Shown: positions 53,263 to 63,309 of the stretch, piece by piece
Numbering within the stretch: the stretch's first letter is position 1
Layout of the letters: each line of letters starts with the position of its first letter
NCBI GenBank assembly: GCA_038523925.1
Contig: JBCBIY010000003.1
Coordinates: 186,001-250,000 of the forward strand
From: JBCBWG01 sp038523925
GTDB taxonomy: Bacteria; Pseudomonadota; Alphaproteobacteria; Rhizobiales; Hyphomicrobiaceae
Length of the DNA: 64,000 nt
Direction of reading: 5' to 3'
Program-made: the position numbers and the translations under genes
The notes under the pieces: generated by a model
What the model was told of the DNA's origin: nothing
The model's database searches: none
Seen by the model: the letters and a program-made list of their open reading frames with translations, nothing else

Positions 53263-53883
53263 TCAACCCCGGCTGCGGACGGCAAGGAACGCGGCACTCG
53301 CGAGTTGACCTGCCAGCACCGCGAGCAAGCCGCCGACGATCAGCAGCTCTGCGGGCATCGTCATTGCTGCAGCGCTCAACTGCCCGGGCAGCAAGCTCAA
53401 GACGTCCGCCAGTTCCGATGGCGCCGCCGATGCGATACCTGCGCGGACGCAGCCCCAAAGAGCCGCGAGACCACCAACAACGCTCATGATGCCCGCAACA
53501 ACGCGCCCTGCCAGAAAGCGGCTACGCGGACGACGTTTGCGCTCGGCGTCCACGTCACCGCGAGCGCGCGCCTCGGCCGCGGCCTGGGCCCGGCGAAGCG
53601 TGCGCGGCAGATCGTCGGCGCCGGAAGCCGGTGGTGGCGGCCCTGTGGTCGAACGCGTATCGACAGGCCCTGCGGCGGACCGGTCCGGCCCACCGTTCGC
53701 AACCCGCTCAAGCGACAAACGCGCAAGCGCTTCCCGCGCCGCCTGCGTCTCGACCGCGCCCGGATGCTGCTCGACCAAATAGCGGTAGAACTGGATCGCA
53801 TTCTGCAACCGGCCGTCCGTTTCGGATCGTTGTCCGGCAGCAAGGATCTGCGCTGGTGTGAACTGTGATGTGTCCTGCGGCAC
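53263..53883 (-). CDS. Hypothetical protein with C-terminal membrane helices
   Basis: A 206-residue protein. Residues 8-60 resemble a tetratricopeptide-like hairpin (ILAAGQRSETDGRLQNAIQFYRYLVEQHPGAVETQAAREALARL), 65-125 is a polar Pro/Arg-rich linker, and two hydrophobic segments (about 128-152 and 178-203) follow. Starts with GTG. No family recognised by name. Convergent with moaB. Confidence 0.68.
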   Translation of the reverse strand: MPQDTSQFTPAQILAAGQRSETDGRLQNAIQFYRYLVEQHPGAVETQAAREALARLSLERVANGGPDRSAAGPVDTRSTTGPPPPASGADDLPRTLRRAQAAAEARARGDVDAERKRRPRSRFLAGRVVAGIMSVVGGLAALWGCVRAGIASAAPSELADVLSLLPGQLSAAAMTMPAELLIVGGLLAVLAGQLASAAFLAVRSRG

Positions 53884-53958
53884 GGCGGCTCTCGGTTCGG
53901 CACGGCGGCGGAAAACACGCGATCCGCTCGCCCCACGAAAAAGACGGCATACGGACCA

Positions 53959-54657
53959 TCAGCGCAAGAACTTCACCTGTTGAGCGTTGACAGGCGGTAA
54001 GACACGGCGACCCGACCATGAGGCCGCCTGAGCGTACGTGGCGCCATCGTCCACGTCAGCCAGAGTGCGAAGCCGGGCAACTTTGCGGCCAGCGCCGAAG
54101 TTTCTAAGCGTATCAGCAAAGGCATGTTCGCTCGACCAGCGAACGGTGCGGAACGGGTTTACGATATCAGGCGATCGCTTCAGGCCGACGAGCCAGTAGC
54201 CGCCATCCGGCGCCGGGCCGAGCACGCCGTCGTGTCCCCCAAGGGCGGCAAAGGCATTGGCGATATCCCGCGCGGTGATGCCCGGGATATCGGTGCCGAT
54301 CACGACAGCGGGGCCGGGCGGCAGGGTCCGCGTGACGAACGCCAACCGGTCACCGAGGTCGCCCTGCCCTTGCGCCATGCGCAGCCGCCCGCGTGGAAAC
54401 TGACGGGTGCCAAGTTCGCGATCAGGCGCGACCGCAAGCACGGTCCGCCAACGGCCGTGACCTGACAACCGCCCGATAACGGACGCTGCCGCGTGACGGT
54501 AAAATCCCGTCGCAGCAACCGCGCCAACATCGCGTCCAAGCCGCGTTTTGACCCAACCGAGCCGCGGCGCCTTCACCATAATGATGAGCCAACGCGGCGA
54601 ACGGCCGCCGCGCCTGCGGCGCTGCCCGCCTCCAACAAGCTTGCAGCGCCCCCGCAT
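53959..54657 (-). CDS. TIGR04282-type glycosyltransferase (DUF2064)
   Basis: A 232-residue nucleotide-transferase-fold protein: LIIMVKAPRLGWVKTRLGRDVG at the N-terminus, GQGDLGDRLAF, VVIGTDIPGITARDIANAF and LGPAPDGGYWLVGLK, the signature of the TIGR04282 family. The family name refers to arsenosugar biosynthesis, but no arsenic gene is nearby and the role here is unproven. It follows the metallo-hydrolase gene by eight bases on the same strand, with the TIGR04283 glycosyltransferase just upstream of that. Confidence 0.88.
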   Translation of the reverse strand: MRGRCKLVGGGQRRRRGGRSPRWLIIMVKAPRLGWVKTRLGRDVGAVAATGFYRHAAASVIGRLSGHGRWRTVLAVAPDRELGTRQFPRGRLRMAQGQGDLGDRLAFVTRTLPPGPAVVIGTDIPGITARDIANAFAALGGHDGVLGPAPDGGYWLVGLKRSPDIVNPFRTVRWSSEHAFADTLRNFGAGRKVARLRTLADVDDGATYAQAASWSGRRVLPPVNAQQVKFLR

Positions 54658-54665
54658 CCGCCCGG

Positions 54666-55631
54666 CTAGCCTGCGACGAACGCGTAACCGCTGCCGTCCT
54701 TCTCGATTTTGCCATGCCCCGGGAAGCCGAAGTGATAACCGGTGACCGTGATGCCGTCGGCAATAGCCATGTCGTAGAGCTTCTTGCGCGTCGCGATCGC
54801 TTCGTCCGGCGCCATATCAAAGACGGCCTGCCATTCCGGGTTTTGGACGAACAGCGCCGGCACGTTCGACGTATCGGCGAGCACCATCGCCTGATCGCTT
54901 CCCGACGCGATGCGGAACACGGTGTGTCCCGGCGTATGCCCGTGCGCGGCAACCGCCGTGATACCCGGCGCGACTTCGGCGCCCGGCTCGATTGGGCGCA
55001 CGTTCTTCCATGTGCCGAGCGAACCTTTGATGCGCTGTGCGAGCCCCTGCCGGCGCTTCGGCAATTTCGCGATCGTCGCGTCGTCAGTCCAGAACTTGAG
55101 TTCGGCCGCCGGCACGATGATTTCGGCGTCAGGATAGACCTGCTCGGTGCTGCCCTTCTGCATGAGGCCAAAGATGTGGTCCGGGTGGAAGTGCGTCACG
55201 ATGATCGTGTCGACCTTGCCCTTCTCGATACCGGCGCCCTTCATGTTCTCATCCAGCAGGCCGGCTGTCGGCGCGAGCTGCGCGCCGGTGCCCGCATCGA
55301 ACATGATCGTCTTGCCGCCCATCTTCACCGCCGGGATCGTAAACGTGATCGGCACGAACTCAGTCGATAGGCCGCCCTTCTTCAGCGCCGCCTTCGTCTC
55401 GTCGACGCCGGCATTCCTGATAAAGTTTTCATCGTGCTTCTTCTGCCAGATGCCATCGAACAGTGTGACGAGTTCGGCGTCTCCGATCTTCGCTGATGAG
55501 AAGCCCTTGCCCTTTTCCGGCAGCGTGCGTGCTGACGCTGGCTCAACCCAGAGCATCGGCCCCGACAGGCCAGTGGCGGCGGCGACAGCGCTTGCGGAGA
55601 GCACGAACTCACGGCGATCAAGATTGGGCAT
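54666..55631 (-). CDS. Tat-exported metallo-beta-lactamase-fold hydrolase
   Basis: A 321-residue protein with a twin-arginine-like leader (DRREFVLSASAVAAATGLSG) and an MBL fold. Zinc motif THFHPDHIFG (147-152), then HGHTPGHTVFRI, LADTSNV and GYHFGFPGHG supply the further His and Asp ligands. Related to AhlD/quorum-quenching-like and other periplasmic hydrolases; substrate unknown. ATG 55631 is chosen as it begins the leader. Lies between the two TIGR0428x glycosyltransferase genes on the same strand. Confidence 0.9.
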   Translation of the reverse strand: MPNLDRREFVLSASAVAAATGLSGPMLWVEPASARTLPEKGKGFSSAKIGDAELVTLFDGIWQKKHDENFIRNAGVDETKAALKKGGLSTEFVPITFTIPAVKMGGKTIMFDAGTGAQLAPTAGLLDENMKGAGIEKGKVDTIIVTHFHPDHIFGLMQKGSTEQVYPDAEIIVPAAELKFWTDDATIAKLPKRRQGLAQRIKGSLGTWKNVRPIEPGAEVAPGITAVAAHGHTPGHTVFRIASGSDQAMVLADTSNVPALFVQNPEWQAVFDMAPDEAIATRKKLYDMAIADGITVTGYHFGFPGHGKIEKDGSGYAFVAG

Positions 55632-55763
55632 GCTGGGGTTCCTCATACGATGCACAGTTGGCTGCGCGATGACCTACCGCGCCGTGCGCACAAACGACAC
55701 GGTTCACGCGTGACATGAAGAACTTTTAACATTTGGGAGGCGGGCTGTCGGCCCCGGCGCGGT

Positions 55764-56453
55764 TCAGCCGTAAATGCGCGCAATGAAGCGGTTCGGCACG
55801 CGCAGGTAGTACATGCCGAGGCAGGCAATGTTGCGGGAGGCGCGCAGGAAATAACCATCGCGGTGATAGCGGGCAGCGCTGGTGACGGCGCGTGTGCGCA
55901 AGATCACCGGCTTCGCGCGGCCAAGCCTGCCGATCAGCTCCACGTCTTCCATGAGTGGCATCGCCTGATAGCCGCCGCGGCTCTGGTACACCCGACGCGG
56001 GATCAGCAACCCCTGATCGCCGTAAGGCAGGCGGAACAGCGTGCAGCGCAGCAAAACGCCGAACTCAATGACGCGCGGCATGAACCCGATATCGTCGAGC
56101 GCGAAGCGGAACGCCGCCGCCCGCTCAGGTCGCGCACCCGTTTCGCAACGTTCAATATAGGCGCCGACCTCATCCTCCCAGCCGCGCTCCAGGACCGTAT
56201 CGGCGTGGAGGAACAACAGCCAGTCACCGCGCGCGGCCTCGGCGCCGGCGGCCAATTGCTGGCCCCGGCCGCGATCGACGGTCAGGATTGTGGCGCCAGC
56301 GGTGTCGGCAATCTTGAGCGTTCGGTCGCGCGATCCGCCATCGACAATGATGACCTCGCGGATGAGGCCGGCGACGACGCCGGGCACCAGCGCGCTCAGC
56401 GTCGCGGCCAGACTGTGCTCGGCCTCATAGGTCGGAATGACGACAGAAATCAT
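55764..56453 (-). CDS. TIGR04283-type family 2 glycosyltransferase
   Basis: A 229-residue GT-A enzyme: ISVVIPTYEAEHSLAATLSAL, EVIIVDGGSRDRTLKIA, the DXD-like LFLHADTVL and a C-terminal region with GLLIPRRVYQSRGGYQAMPLMEDVEL. It belongs to the TIGR04283 group that usually accompanies TIGR04282, as it does here across the MBL gene. ATG 56453 starts directly at the first strand; the in-frame upstream start is 19 codons earlier. Confidence 0.9.
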   Translation of the reverse strand: MISVVIPTYEAEHSLAATLSALVPGVVAGLIREVIIVDGGSRDRTLKIADTAGATILTVDRGRGQQLAAGAEAARGDWLLFLHADTVLERGWEDEVGAYIERCETGARPERAAAFRFALDDIGFMPRVIEFGVLLRCTLFRLPYGDQGLLIPRRVYQSRGGYQAMPLMEDVELIGRLGRAKPVILRTRAVTSAARYHRDGYFLRASRNIACLGMYYLRVPNRFIARIYG

Positions 56454-56582
56454 CGGCGCGCCAGTCGCAGTTGCGTTGCAGCATTTTACCGACCCATCCC
56501 CGTTCGCCAACCGCCAAAATGTTCTTGTATTGTTCTTTGACGCTTGATACGCTCCGTCGGAGTTTGAGTGGAGGCGCGCGAA

Positions 56583-57701
<1,119 letters not shown>

Positions 57702-57722
57702 ACTTAGGCACGCTGCCGGGGC

Positions 57723-58781
57723 TTATCCGGCCGAAAGACCACGCGAGACGGTCCGCAGCAGGCGCTGCTCGCCAGCTTCCTTTGCGACCGCTTCCGGGAC
57801 GACCCAGATCGTGTAGCTCTCCGACTTCAAGACCGCGTCGCAGGCGATACGCCCGGCAGCCATCCGGCACGACCGGTCGACTTTGGCGTCGCGCACCTCG
57901 CGACGGTCGTGGCGCAGGATGCGCAAGTCAATCGGCTGCAACGAGAGCCCGCCTGATGGCACAGGCACATTACGGAACACGCAGCGCAGCGACTTGCGGC
58001 AGGCCCCCGCCCGCGCACCGAGCGTGTTGACCGTGCCAAAGGCCCGCCGCCGCGCCATCTGACGCGCATCGCGGGACGCACCGCGGCTGATGTAGCAGTC
58101 TTGCCCGAGACACAGGATTGGGTCGGCGGTCTTGTTGAAGCGGCGGATGCCGCGCGCGCCGGGTTTCATTTCAAGCAGGATCGTGACACGACGCGTCGCG
58201 GCAGCGGCCTTGCCGATCGTTTGCCCTGCGACGGACGTCTTGGCCGGTCTCCGACGCGGGGGGCCGAACACGTATTCATCGCCGATGTCGGCCGTCACGC
58301 GCGCAGGCTGCGGCGCTGCGAGGTTCGGCTGCATGTCCGGCTTCAGCACGACAGCCGGGCGCGGATCATCGGAGGCCGCCTCGTGCGTCGGGCGAATGCG
58401 CAACACGGTGTCATCGGCGTCTGTCGCGGTCACGGCCCGCGGCTGCGCTTCGTTCGCGGCTTGCTCATCCTTCGCCTTCGCGGCCAGTGCATCGAGCTGG
58501 ATCATCAACGCATCAAACTGATCGTTGGCATCGGGCTGCACGACCACACGCGTTGGCGTGCGCGGCGGCTGGCTCTGCAGCGTGCGCGCCGACCGGCGCC
58601 GCCGCTGCGGCTCGCTCGTTGATTGATCCTTCGGCGCCGCCGTCACCGTTGAGGTCGGCTGCGCAAACTTGTCGGCAAGCGTCAGCGCATCATCATTCGC
58701 CGCCACCGGCAGCGCCGCCAACACCGAGGACCCAACCGCGACCGCCGCGCTTGCGATTAAATACCTGAAACCAACGCTCAT
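57723..58781 (-). CDS. Hypothetical secreted protein
   Basis: A 352-residue protein with a signal peptide (1-28, after PVAAN), a disordered Pro/Thr/Arg-rich first half, and a compact Cys-containing second half: ILCLGQDCYISRGASRDARQMARRRAF, GACRKSLRCVFRNV, RSCRMAAGRIACDAVLKSESYTIWVV. The last domain resembles a conserved region seen in related alphaproteobacteria but has no assigned function to my knowledge. The start at 58781 gives the signal peptide; the same frame stays open for another 627 bases in the neighbouring gene, which I attribute to GC bias. Confidence 0.72.
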   Translation of the reverse strand: MSVGFRYLIASAAVAVGSSVLAALPVAANDDALTLADKFAQPTSTVTAAPKDQSTSEPQRRRRSARTLQSQPPRTPTRVVVQPDANDQFDALMIQLDALAAKAKDEQAANEAQPRAVTATDADDTVLRIRPTHEAASDDPRPAVVLKPDMQPNLAAPQPARVTADIGDEYVFGPPRRRPAKTSVAGQTIGKAAAATRRVTILLEMKPGARGIRRFNKTADPILCLGQDCYISRGASRDARQMARRRAFGTVNTLGARAGACRKSLRCVFRNVPVPSGGLSLQPIDLRILRHDRREVRDAKVDRSCRMAAGRIACDAVLKSESYTIWVVPEAVAKEAGEQRLLRTVSRGLSAG

Positions 58782-58879
58782 CCCGACGGCCCTCGCTGAG
58801 ATCACACGGCACCCACGCATGGTGTAGTTTCGCAAATCTGTATGGCCGCTGAACATGGCCGCATCGCGACCCGGGTTGG

Positions 58880-59758
58880 CTATCCGACGATGCCGGCGAG
58901 CGCGGCAATGCCTTCGCGATAGGTCGGGAAACTGAGCGCGACGCCGAGATCGTCCTTCATGCGCGCGTTGGCGACGCGCTTGTTCTCGCCATAGAAGCTG
59001 CGCGCCATGGGGCTGAGGTCGGCCGTCGCGAAATCGATCTCCGGCGGCGGCGCAATGCCAAGGCAATCGGCCGCGTAGGCAATGACGTCTTGCGGCGGTG
59101 CGGGCAGGTCGTCGGTCACGTTGTAGACGCGGTGCGTGCCGCAGCCGTCGAGCCCCGCAATGACGGCTGCCCGAATGTCGTCGACGTGGATGCGGTTGAA
59201 CACCTGGCCCGGCTTGACGAGCCGCCGCGCCTTGCCGGCCCTCAGGCGGTCGACAGGGCTGCGGCCAGGCCCGTAGATGCCGGAGAGCCGATAGATCTGT
59301 AGCGGTGCCGACGCGGCGTCCGCCCAATCCATCCAGGCGGTCTCGGCGGCAACACGCGCCTTGCTCCGCTGCGATGCCGGCCGGGGCGCAGTCGTCTCGC
59401 CGACCCACGCGCCCTCATGATCGCCGTAGACGCCGACCGTCGAGAGATAACCGACCCACGGCGCCGTCGCGCGCGCAGCAAGCCGCGCGCGAACGGGCTC
59501 AAGCGGGCTGTCGCCGACAGCCGGATCGGGGTCCGGGGCCACTGAGACCAACACGTGGCTCGCGGCATCCAGCAACACGCCGAGATCATCATTGACGACG
59601 CCATCAGCGAACCGCACCGCTTCGAGCCCGCGCGCCTTGAGGCCTGCAACTCCGTCGTCCGATCGCGACGTGCCGGCGACGTCCCAGCCGCGTGCCCGCA
59701 TCTCCTCCGCGACGGGGCGCGCGCTGTAGCCGGCTCCAATACATACGAGTTTCGTCAT
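58880..59758 (-). CDS. NAD(P)-dependent epimerase/SDR-family protein
   Basis: A 292-residue extended SDR: MTKLVCIGAGYSARPVAEEMRARGWDVAGTSRS is the nucleotide-binding start and YLSTVGVYGDHEGAWVGE holds the serine/tyrosine region. RIHVDDIRAAVIAGL and RVYNVTDDLPAPPQDVIAYAADCLGI follow the NAD-dependent epimerase family. Substrate unknown. Its ATG overlaps the queG stop by four bases; the three genes GST-queG-SDR form one minus-strand operon. Confidence 0.9.
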   Translation of the reverse strand: MTKLVCIGAGYSARPVAEEMRARGWDVAGTSRSDDGVAGLKARGLEAVRFADGVVNDDLGVLLDAASHVLVSVAPDPDPAVGDSPLEPVRARLAARATAPWVGYLSTVGVYGDHEGAWVGETTAPRPASQRSKARVAAETAWMDWADAASAPLQIYRLSGIYGPGRSPVDRLRAGKARRLVKPGQVFNRIHVDDIRAAVIAGLDGCGTHRVYNVTDDLPAPPQDVIAYAADCLGIAPPPEIDFATADLSPMARSFYGENKRVANARMKDDLGVALSFPTYREGIAALAGIVG

Positions 59759-60927
59759 GACTCACCTTCGCATTCGAACCCTGCGGCGCGCCACTCAGCG
59801 CGGACATGAGCATCGTGCTCGCGAAACGCCGCACGCTTGCGGGCCTCGGCCAGCCCATCGTTATCGCCAATCGCATCAAGCGCCCAAACCGCCATGCCGC
59901 GCACGAGCGGGCTCTCGTCTTCGAGCCGCGCGCGGACGCCCGCGACCAGGCGCGCGCGTTCGGATGCGGCTTGGTGCGTTGCGTTGCCCGCCGCGATGAC
60001 GACGTTTCGGAGGAACCGGTCGCGGCCAGTTCGCTTGACCGGCGTGCCGGCAAACCGCTTGCGGAAGGCCGCATCGTCGAGCGCCAGCAAGTCGAGCAGC
60101 GGCGGATCGTCGAGGTCGTCCTTAAGCGCCATCCGCGCGTCGGCGACCGGCTGCGCAAAGCGGTTCCAGGGGCAGACGGCAAGGCAGTCGTCGCAACCGA
60201 AGACGCGGTTGCCCATCGGCTTCCGGAACGCTTCCGGTATCGGCCCTGCGTGTTCGATCGAAAGGTAGGCGAGGCAGCGGCGGGCATCGAGCTGATAGGG
60301 CGCGGGAAACGCATCGGTCGGGCAGACGTCCAGGCAGCGGCGGCAGCTCCCGCAATGGTCTTGCGATGGCGCGTCGGCCAGAAGTTCGGCATCGGTCAAC
60401 ACCACGCCGAGCAGCGTCCACGAGCCGAACGCGCGCGAGACGAGATTGGTGTGTTTGCCCTGCCAGCCCAACCCGGCGGCCCCGGCAAGCGGCTTTTCCA
60501 TCAGCGGCGCAGTGTCGACGAAAACCTTCACTTCTGCCGCCGCAAGCTTCACGACCTGCTGCGCCAGATGCTTGAGCCGGCCCTTGATGACCTCGTGATA
60601 ATCGCGGCGTTTGGCGTAGGCGGAGATGACGCCGCGATCCGCCACGCTCAGCCGGTCCATCGGATCGACCTCAGGCGCGTAGTTCTGCGCAACGACGATC
60701 GCGGACCGGGCCGCGGGCCACAGCGCACGCGGCGACGCCCGCCGGTCAGCGGTCTCGGCAAGCCATGTCATCTCGCCATGCCGGTCGGCCGCTAAAAACG
60801 CGTGCAGCCGCGCGCCCGCGTCCGCCACCGCGTCGACGCTTGTAAAGCCGCAGTCGTCGAACCCGATCTTTAAGGCCGCCGCGCGAATGCGATCCGCGAC
60901 ACTGTCCCGTGGCGCGTGCGCCGCCAT
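59755..60927 (-). CDS. queG: Epoxyqueuosine reductase
   Basis: A 390-residue QueG. It has the N-terminal cobalamin-binding domain (KIGFDDCGFTSVDA, VVAQNYAPEVDP, YAKRRDYHEVIKGRLKHL, PLMEKPLAGAAGLGWQGKHTNLVS). Two 4Fe-4S motifs follow, CGSCRRCLDVCP and CDDCLAVCPWN, and then a HEAT-like C-terminus. It reduces epoxyqueuosine to queuosine in tRNA wobble position 34. The ATG at 60927 shares a base with the upstream GST stop (TGATG). Confidence 0.95.
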   Translation of the reverse strand: MAAHAPRDSVADRIRAAALKIGFDDCGFTSVDAVADAGARLHAFLAADRHGEMTWLAETADRRASPRALWPAARSAIVVAQNYAPEVDPMDRLSVADRGVISAYAKRRDYHEVIKGRLKHLAQQVVKLAAAEVKVFVDTAPLMEKPLAGAAGLGWQGKHTNLVSRAFGSWTLLGVVLTDAELLADAPSQDHCGSCRRCLDVCPTDAFPAPYQLDARRCLAYLSIEHAGPIPEAFRKPMGNRVFGCDDCLAVCPWNRFAQPVADARMALKDDLDDPPLLDLLALDDAAFRKRFAGTPVKRTGRDRFLRNVVIAAGNATHQAASERARLVAGVRARLEDESPLVRGMAVWALDAIGDNDGLAEARKRAAFREHDAHVRAEWRAAGFECEGES

Positions 60928-61682
60928 CAAAAGTCGAGTTCCGCGTAGTGTGCCGGCGGCGCGACGCCGGGCACCCGGTCTTCCAGCAGCGGGCGGAAGC
61001 TCGGGCGCGACTTCACAAGCTGATACCAGACCTGCGCATAGGGCACGTCTTCCCAATCGATCTCGCCGAGGTAGTCGGCAATCGACAGGTGCGCGGCAGC
61101 TGCGAGATCGGCGTAGCTGATTTCATCACCGCCAAGCCACCGGCGCTGATCGGCGAGAAACCCGACATAGCTCAGATGATACTTCAGGTTCGCACGCGCC
61201 GCGCGCAGCATCGCCGCATCCGGCGCGCGCGAGGTCTTCCGGTCGAGCACCGGCCGCACCTTCTCGTGCAGCAACTCCTGACTAACTTCGCGGTCGAACT
61301 TGAGATGAAACCAATCGATCAATCGGCGCACTTCGGCGCGGCTGTCGATGTCACCCGGGAACAACGTGTCGAGGCGGCGCGACGACCGCTCGACGGTCAC
61401 AGGCTCCGCGGCAAAGCACGCGCGGATCGCCTCGTCGGACCCGAGGTCATCGATGAACTCAGCCGTCGCGTAGGCGCCGATCAACAGCCGGCCGTCACGC
61501 GTCTCGACGACGGGCAGAGTGCCGGCCGGGTTCGCTGCGAGAAACGTCCGGTCAAGCGCCCACGGCTGCACGTCAACGAACTCCGGCCGCAGCCCAAGCT
61601 CGCCGAGAACAAGCCGGATCGCCCGTGAAAATGGACAGAGCTTGAAGTGCGTTAACCGCAACTGCCGGAGCCTTTCAACCAA
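60927..61682 (-). CDS. Glutathione S-transferase family protein
   Basis: A 251-residue GST: thioredoxin-fold N-terminal domain (FKLCPFSRAIRLVLGELGL, NPAGTLPVVETRDGRLLIGAYATAEFID) with Cys in the CPFS motif, and a helical C-terminal domain (about 100-230). Reaction unknown. First gene of the GST-queG-SDR operon, coupled by a one-base overlap to queG. Confidence 0.9.
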   Translation of the reverse strand: MVERLRQLRLTHFKLCPFSRAIRLVLGELGLRPEFVDVQPWALDRTFLAANPAGTLPVVETRDGRLLIGAYATAEFIDDLGSDEAIRACFAAEPVTVERSSRRLDTLFPGDIDSRAEVRRLIDWFHLKFDREVSQELLHEKVRPVLDRKTSRAPDAAMLRAARANLKYHLSYVGFLADQRRWLGGDEISYADLAAAAHLSIADYLGEIDWEDVPYAQVWYQLVKSRPSFRPLLEDRVPGVAPPAHYAELDF

Positions 61683-61869
61683 GCATCACTCGTGCGGCAG
61701 CGCGCCGCGTCACGGTCGTACCACCGCCGGTAGTGATGTCGCCATGCCCCGCGGCGATACCAAGGGCACGAAGATTGCCTCGCAGCCTTGCCCGGATAGG
61801 GCGAACGCCGCTAATCGCCACGCGGCCGGGACGCGTTGCGCGGGCGGCAAGAGGGATGAGACACACGAC

Positions 61870-62673
61870 ATGTCGACGTGGCACGCGGTTATTCTCGGCC
61901 TGCTGGAAGGGCTGACGGAGTTCATCCCGGTGTCGTCGACGGGCCATCTGCTGCTCGCCGGGCACTTTTTGGGCTTTGAGTCGCCGGGAAAAGCATTTGA
62001 GGTGCTCATCCAGCTTGGGGCGATCCTCGCGATCGTGACGGTGTATGCCGCCAAGCTCTGGAACGTCGCTGTGAGCCTGCCGAGCAAGCCGGAAGCCCGC
62101 CGGTTCGTCTTCGCAATCCTGGTCGCGTTCCTTCCCGCAGCCGTCATCGGCGTGATGGCGCATGGCTACATCAAGACCGTGCTGTTCGAGAGCCCTACGC
62201 TTGTGTGCACGACCCTGATCCTCGGCGGGATCGTCCTGTTGATTGTCGACCGCCTCCCCCTGACGCCGCGTCATCACGATGCGATGGCGTTCTCGCCCTG
62301 GCTCGCATTCAAGATCGGGGTTTGTCAGACGGTCGCGATGATCCCCGGTGTGTCGCGGTCCGGGGCGACGATCGTCGGCGCGCTCTTGATGGGGACCGAC
62401 AAACGGTCCGCGGCCGAGTTCTCGTTCTTCCTCGCCATGCCAACGATGGCCGGCGCCTTCGCATACGACCTTTACAAGAACTACGCGGTGCTCTCAGCCG
62501 CCGACATTGGAAACATCGCCATCGGCTTTGTGATGGCATTCATCGCCGGCGTGTTGGTCGTGCGGTATCTGCTCGACTTCGTCAGCCGCCATGGGTTCGC
62601 GTTCTTCGCCGTCTGGCGGATCGTGGTCGGACTTGCAGGATTTGCGGGGCTCGCCGCACTCGGCCAGCTTTAG
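61870..62673 (+). CDS. uppP: Undecaprenyl-diphosphatase
   Basis: A 267-residue polytopic membrane enzyme that recycles the undecaprenyl lipid carrier for cell-wall synthesis. Active-site motifs LEGLTEFIPVSSTGHLLL (13-31) and IPGVSRSGATI are intact and the full set of hydrophobic segments is present. ATG 61870 matches the family N-terminus; the long upstream extension of the frame lies in the opposite-strand GST gene. Convergent with ptsN. Confidence 0.96.
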   Translation: MSTWHAVILGLLEGLTEFIPVSSTGHLLLAGHFLGFESPGKAFEVLIQLGAILAIVTVYAAKLWNVAVSLPSKPEARRFVFAILVAFLPAAVIGVMAHGYIKTVLFESPTLVCTTLILGGIVLLIVDRLPLTPRHHDAMAFSPWLAFKIGVCQTVAMIPGVSRSGATIVGALLMGTDKRSAAEFSFFLAMPTMAGAFAYDLYKNYAVLSAADIGNIAIGFVMAFIAGVLVVRYLLDFVSRHGFAFFAVWRIVVGLAGFAGLAALGQL

Positions 62674-62743
62674 CGGGCGCGTCAACCGAGTAACACAGGA
62701 GCGGGGCAACGTGGCGCCAGCGACGCTGCTGCCGGCCGCCTCA

Positions 62744-63217
62744 TTAAGCCGCGTGCGGGGCCTTCACATCGGCGCAGAGAATGTCGTGGATCGCAGCGCC
62801 CGAAGCCGCTGTCCGGAGGTTCTCAAGTGCCGCCGGAGCGCGCATCAATCGCGAGATCCGTGACAGCGCCTTCAAGTGATCGCCGCTTGCATGTTCCGGC
62901 GCGAGCAGCAGAAAGATCAAATCGACGGGCTCGCCATCGACCGATTCAAAATCGATCGGTTCGGGGAGGCGCGCAAAGAGACAGAAGATGTCGTCGAGGC
63001 CGCGAAGCTTAATGTGTGGGATCGCGATGCCGCGCCCGAGCCCGGTCGAGCCGAGCCGTTCGCGCTGCAGGAGCGTATCGAAGATTTCGCGCGCGGGCCG
63101 GCCGGTTTTATCCGCCGCCAGATCCGCGAGCTCGTGCAGCACCTGCTTTTTGCTCGAAGCCTTCAGCTCCGGAACGATGCCGTCCGTCTGTACGATGTCG
63201 CCAAGGTCCATGGCCAT
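62744..63217 (-). CDS. ptsN: PTS IIA-like nitrogen regulatory protein PtsN
   Basis: A 157-residue EIIA(Ntr) with the phosphorylation site GRGIAIPHIK (His68) and the typical ASSKKQVLHELADLAAD start and LIFLLLAPEHASGDHLKALSRISRL. It is the terminal phosphoryl acceptor of the nitrogen PTS and controls, for example, potassium uptake. ATG 63217 or 63211 would give the family N-terminus; an upstream TTG at 63235 is in frame. Downstream of hpf on the same strand, the usual alphaproteobacterial rpoN-hpf-ptsN order, with rpoN expected beyond the right edge. Confidence 0.95.
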   Translation of the reverse strand: MAMDLGDIVQTDGIVPELKASSKKQVLHELADLAADKTGRPAREIFDTLLQRERLGSTGLGRGIAIPHIKLRGLDDIFCLFARLPEPIDFESVDGEPVDLIFLLLAPEHASGDHLKALSRISRLMRAPAALENLRTAASGAAIHDILCADVKAPHAA

Positions 63218-63309
63218 TCTCGTAAAGAGCTCCAATGAAAGATCGCCGTGGCCGACGCAGGCAAAGCACGTGCCGACGCGGACAAAACGATTCGAATTCT
63301 TCCAGGTTC

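Noticed and set aside
53484..53936. Alternative minus-strand frame of 150 codons over the hypothetical protein at 53263-53883
   Set aside because: The other frame has a TPR-like segment and two membrane helices, whereas this one is Arg/Ser-rich with no feature.
58782..59408. 627-base in-frame extension upstream of the secreted protein gene on the minus strand
   Set aside because: It overlaps the SDR gene in another frame, is Arg/Ala-rich without family match, and the signal peptide starts only at 58781. High GC leaves many frames open.
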